Positions 5,568 through 5,743 of a stretch of 5,743 nt of DNA are shown here, piece after piece. Origin of the DNA: Micavibrio aeruginosavorus (GTDB lineage: Bacteria > Pseudomonadota > Alphaproteobacteria > UBA9219); NCBI GenBank assembly GCA_020720905.1, contig DYNT01000088.1, positions 1 through 5,743 of the forward strand, read 5' to 3'. Position 1 is the first letter of the stretch, and each line of letters begins with the position of its first letter. Below the pieces are notes generated by a model. It did no database searches and was not told the origin of the DNA. It saw only the letters and a list, made by a program, of their open reading frames with translations. A program made the translations under genes and the position numbers.

Positions 5568-5743
5568 CTACTGATACGCCTTTTGCCGCAGCATGGCATC
5601 GGCCAGAACGCAGGCCACCATAGCCTCGCCCACCGGAACGGCGCGAAGGCCGACGCAAGGATCATGGCGACCCTTGGTTACAATGTCCGTATTCTCGCCA
5701 TGCACGTCGATGGTCTGGCGCGGCGTGAGGATCGAGCTGGTCG
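5568..5743 (-). CDS. aroC: Chorismate synthase, C-terminal end (5' part outside window)
   Basis: The last 57 codons of chorismate synthase, which converts 5-enolpyruvylshikimate 3-phosphate to chorismate in the cytoplasm using reduced FMN, the final step of the shikimate pathway. Visible are SSILTPRQTIDVHGE, then IVTKGRHDPCVGLRAVPVGE, ending AMLRQKAYQ and a TAG. The RHDPC segment followed by AVPVGEA matches the conserved C-terminal signature of the family, and the spelling is closest to alphaproteobacterial enzymes as I recall them. The gene enters from the right edge, so start and promoter are not visible. It is a housekeeping gene and marks the chromosomal flank of the secretion locus. The ending after GEAMVACVLADAMLRQ is normal for the family, so no truncation is suspected at the C-terminus. 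Confidence 0.96.
   Translation of the reverse strand, partial: TSSILTPRQTIDVHGENTDIVTKGRHDPCVGLRAVPVGEAMVACVLADAMLRQKAYQ

Overview
The window looks like part of a chromosome of an alphaproteobacterium carrying a type IVB (Dot/Icm, IncI-like) secretion system. All four recognisable genes lie on the minus strand, so the reading order runs from the right end to the left. First is the C-terminal end of aroC (chorismate synthase), whose sequence resembles alphaproteobacterial AroC. It is followed by a 760-base spacer, then a complete dotO/icmB (VirB4-like ATPase), a 177-base gap, a complete dotM/icmP (inner-membrane coupling-complex subunit), and finally, after 33 bases, the start of an unrecognised single-pass membrane protein cut by the left edge. 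The taxonomic assignment rests on the AroC tail and the style of intergenic repeats; it is an inference. No 16S or other marker is present.

Region by region: 1-385 holds an unknown membrane protein (128 residues visible). 419-1645 is dotM. 1646-1822 is a gap with a hairpin and a 32-residue Cys-containing reading frame of natural appearance. 1823-4807 is dotO. 4801-4934 holds two very short reading frames with good ribosome-binding sites, chained into the dotO start codon. 4935-5474 is a non-coding mosaic of palindromes and two blocks of heptanucleotide repeats. 5475-5498 is an AT-rich inverted repeat that may end aroC transcription. 5568-5743 is the aroC tail.

How the parts fit: DotO is expected to be the cytoplasmic energising ATPase of the secretion channel, and DotM part of the substrate-receiving coupling complex with DotL. 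In Legionella icmB and icmP are in different gene clusters, so the dotO-dotM neighbourhood here is a rearranged layout. The unknown gene immediately after dotM is a guilt-by-association candidate for a system component. The short leader frames and the small Cys frame are the most likely places for something undescribed, but both are weakly supported from one sequence.
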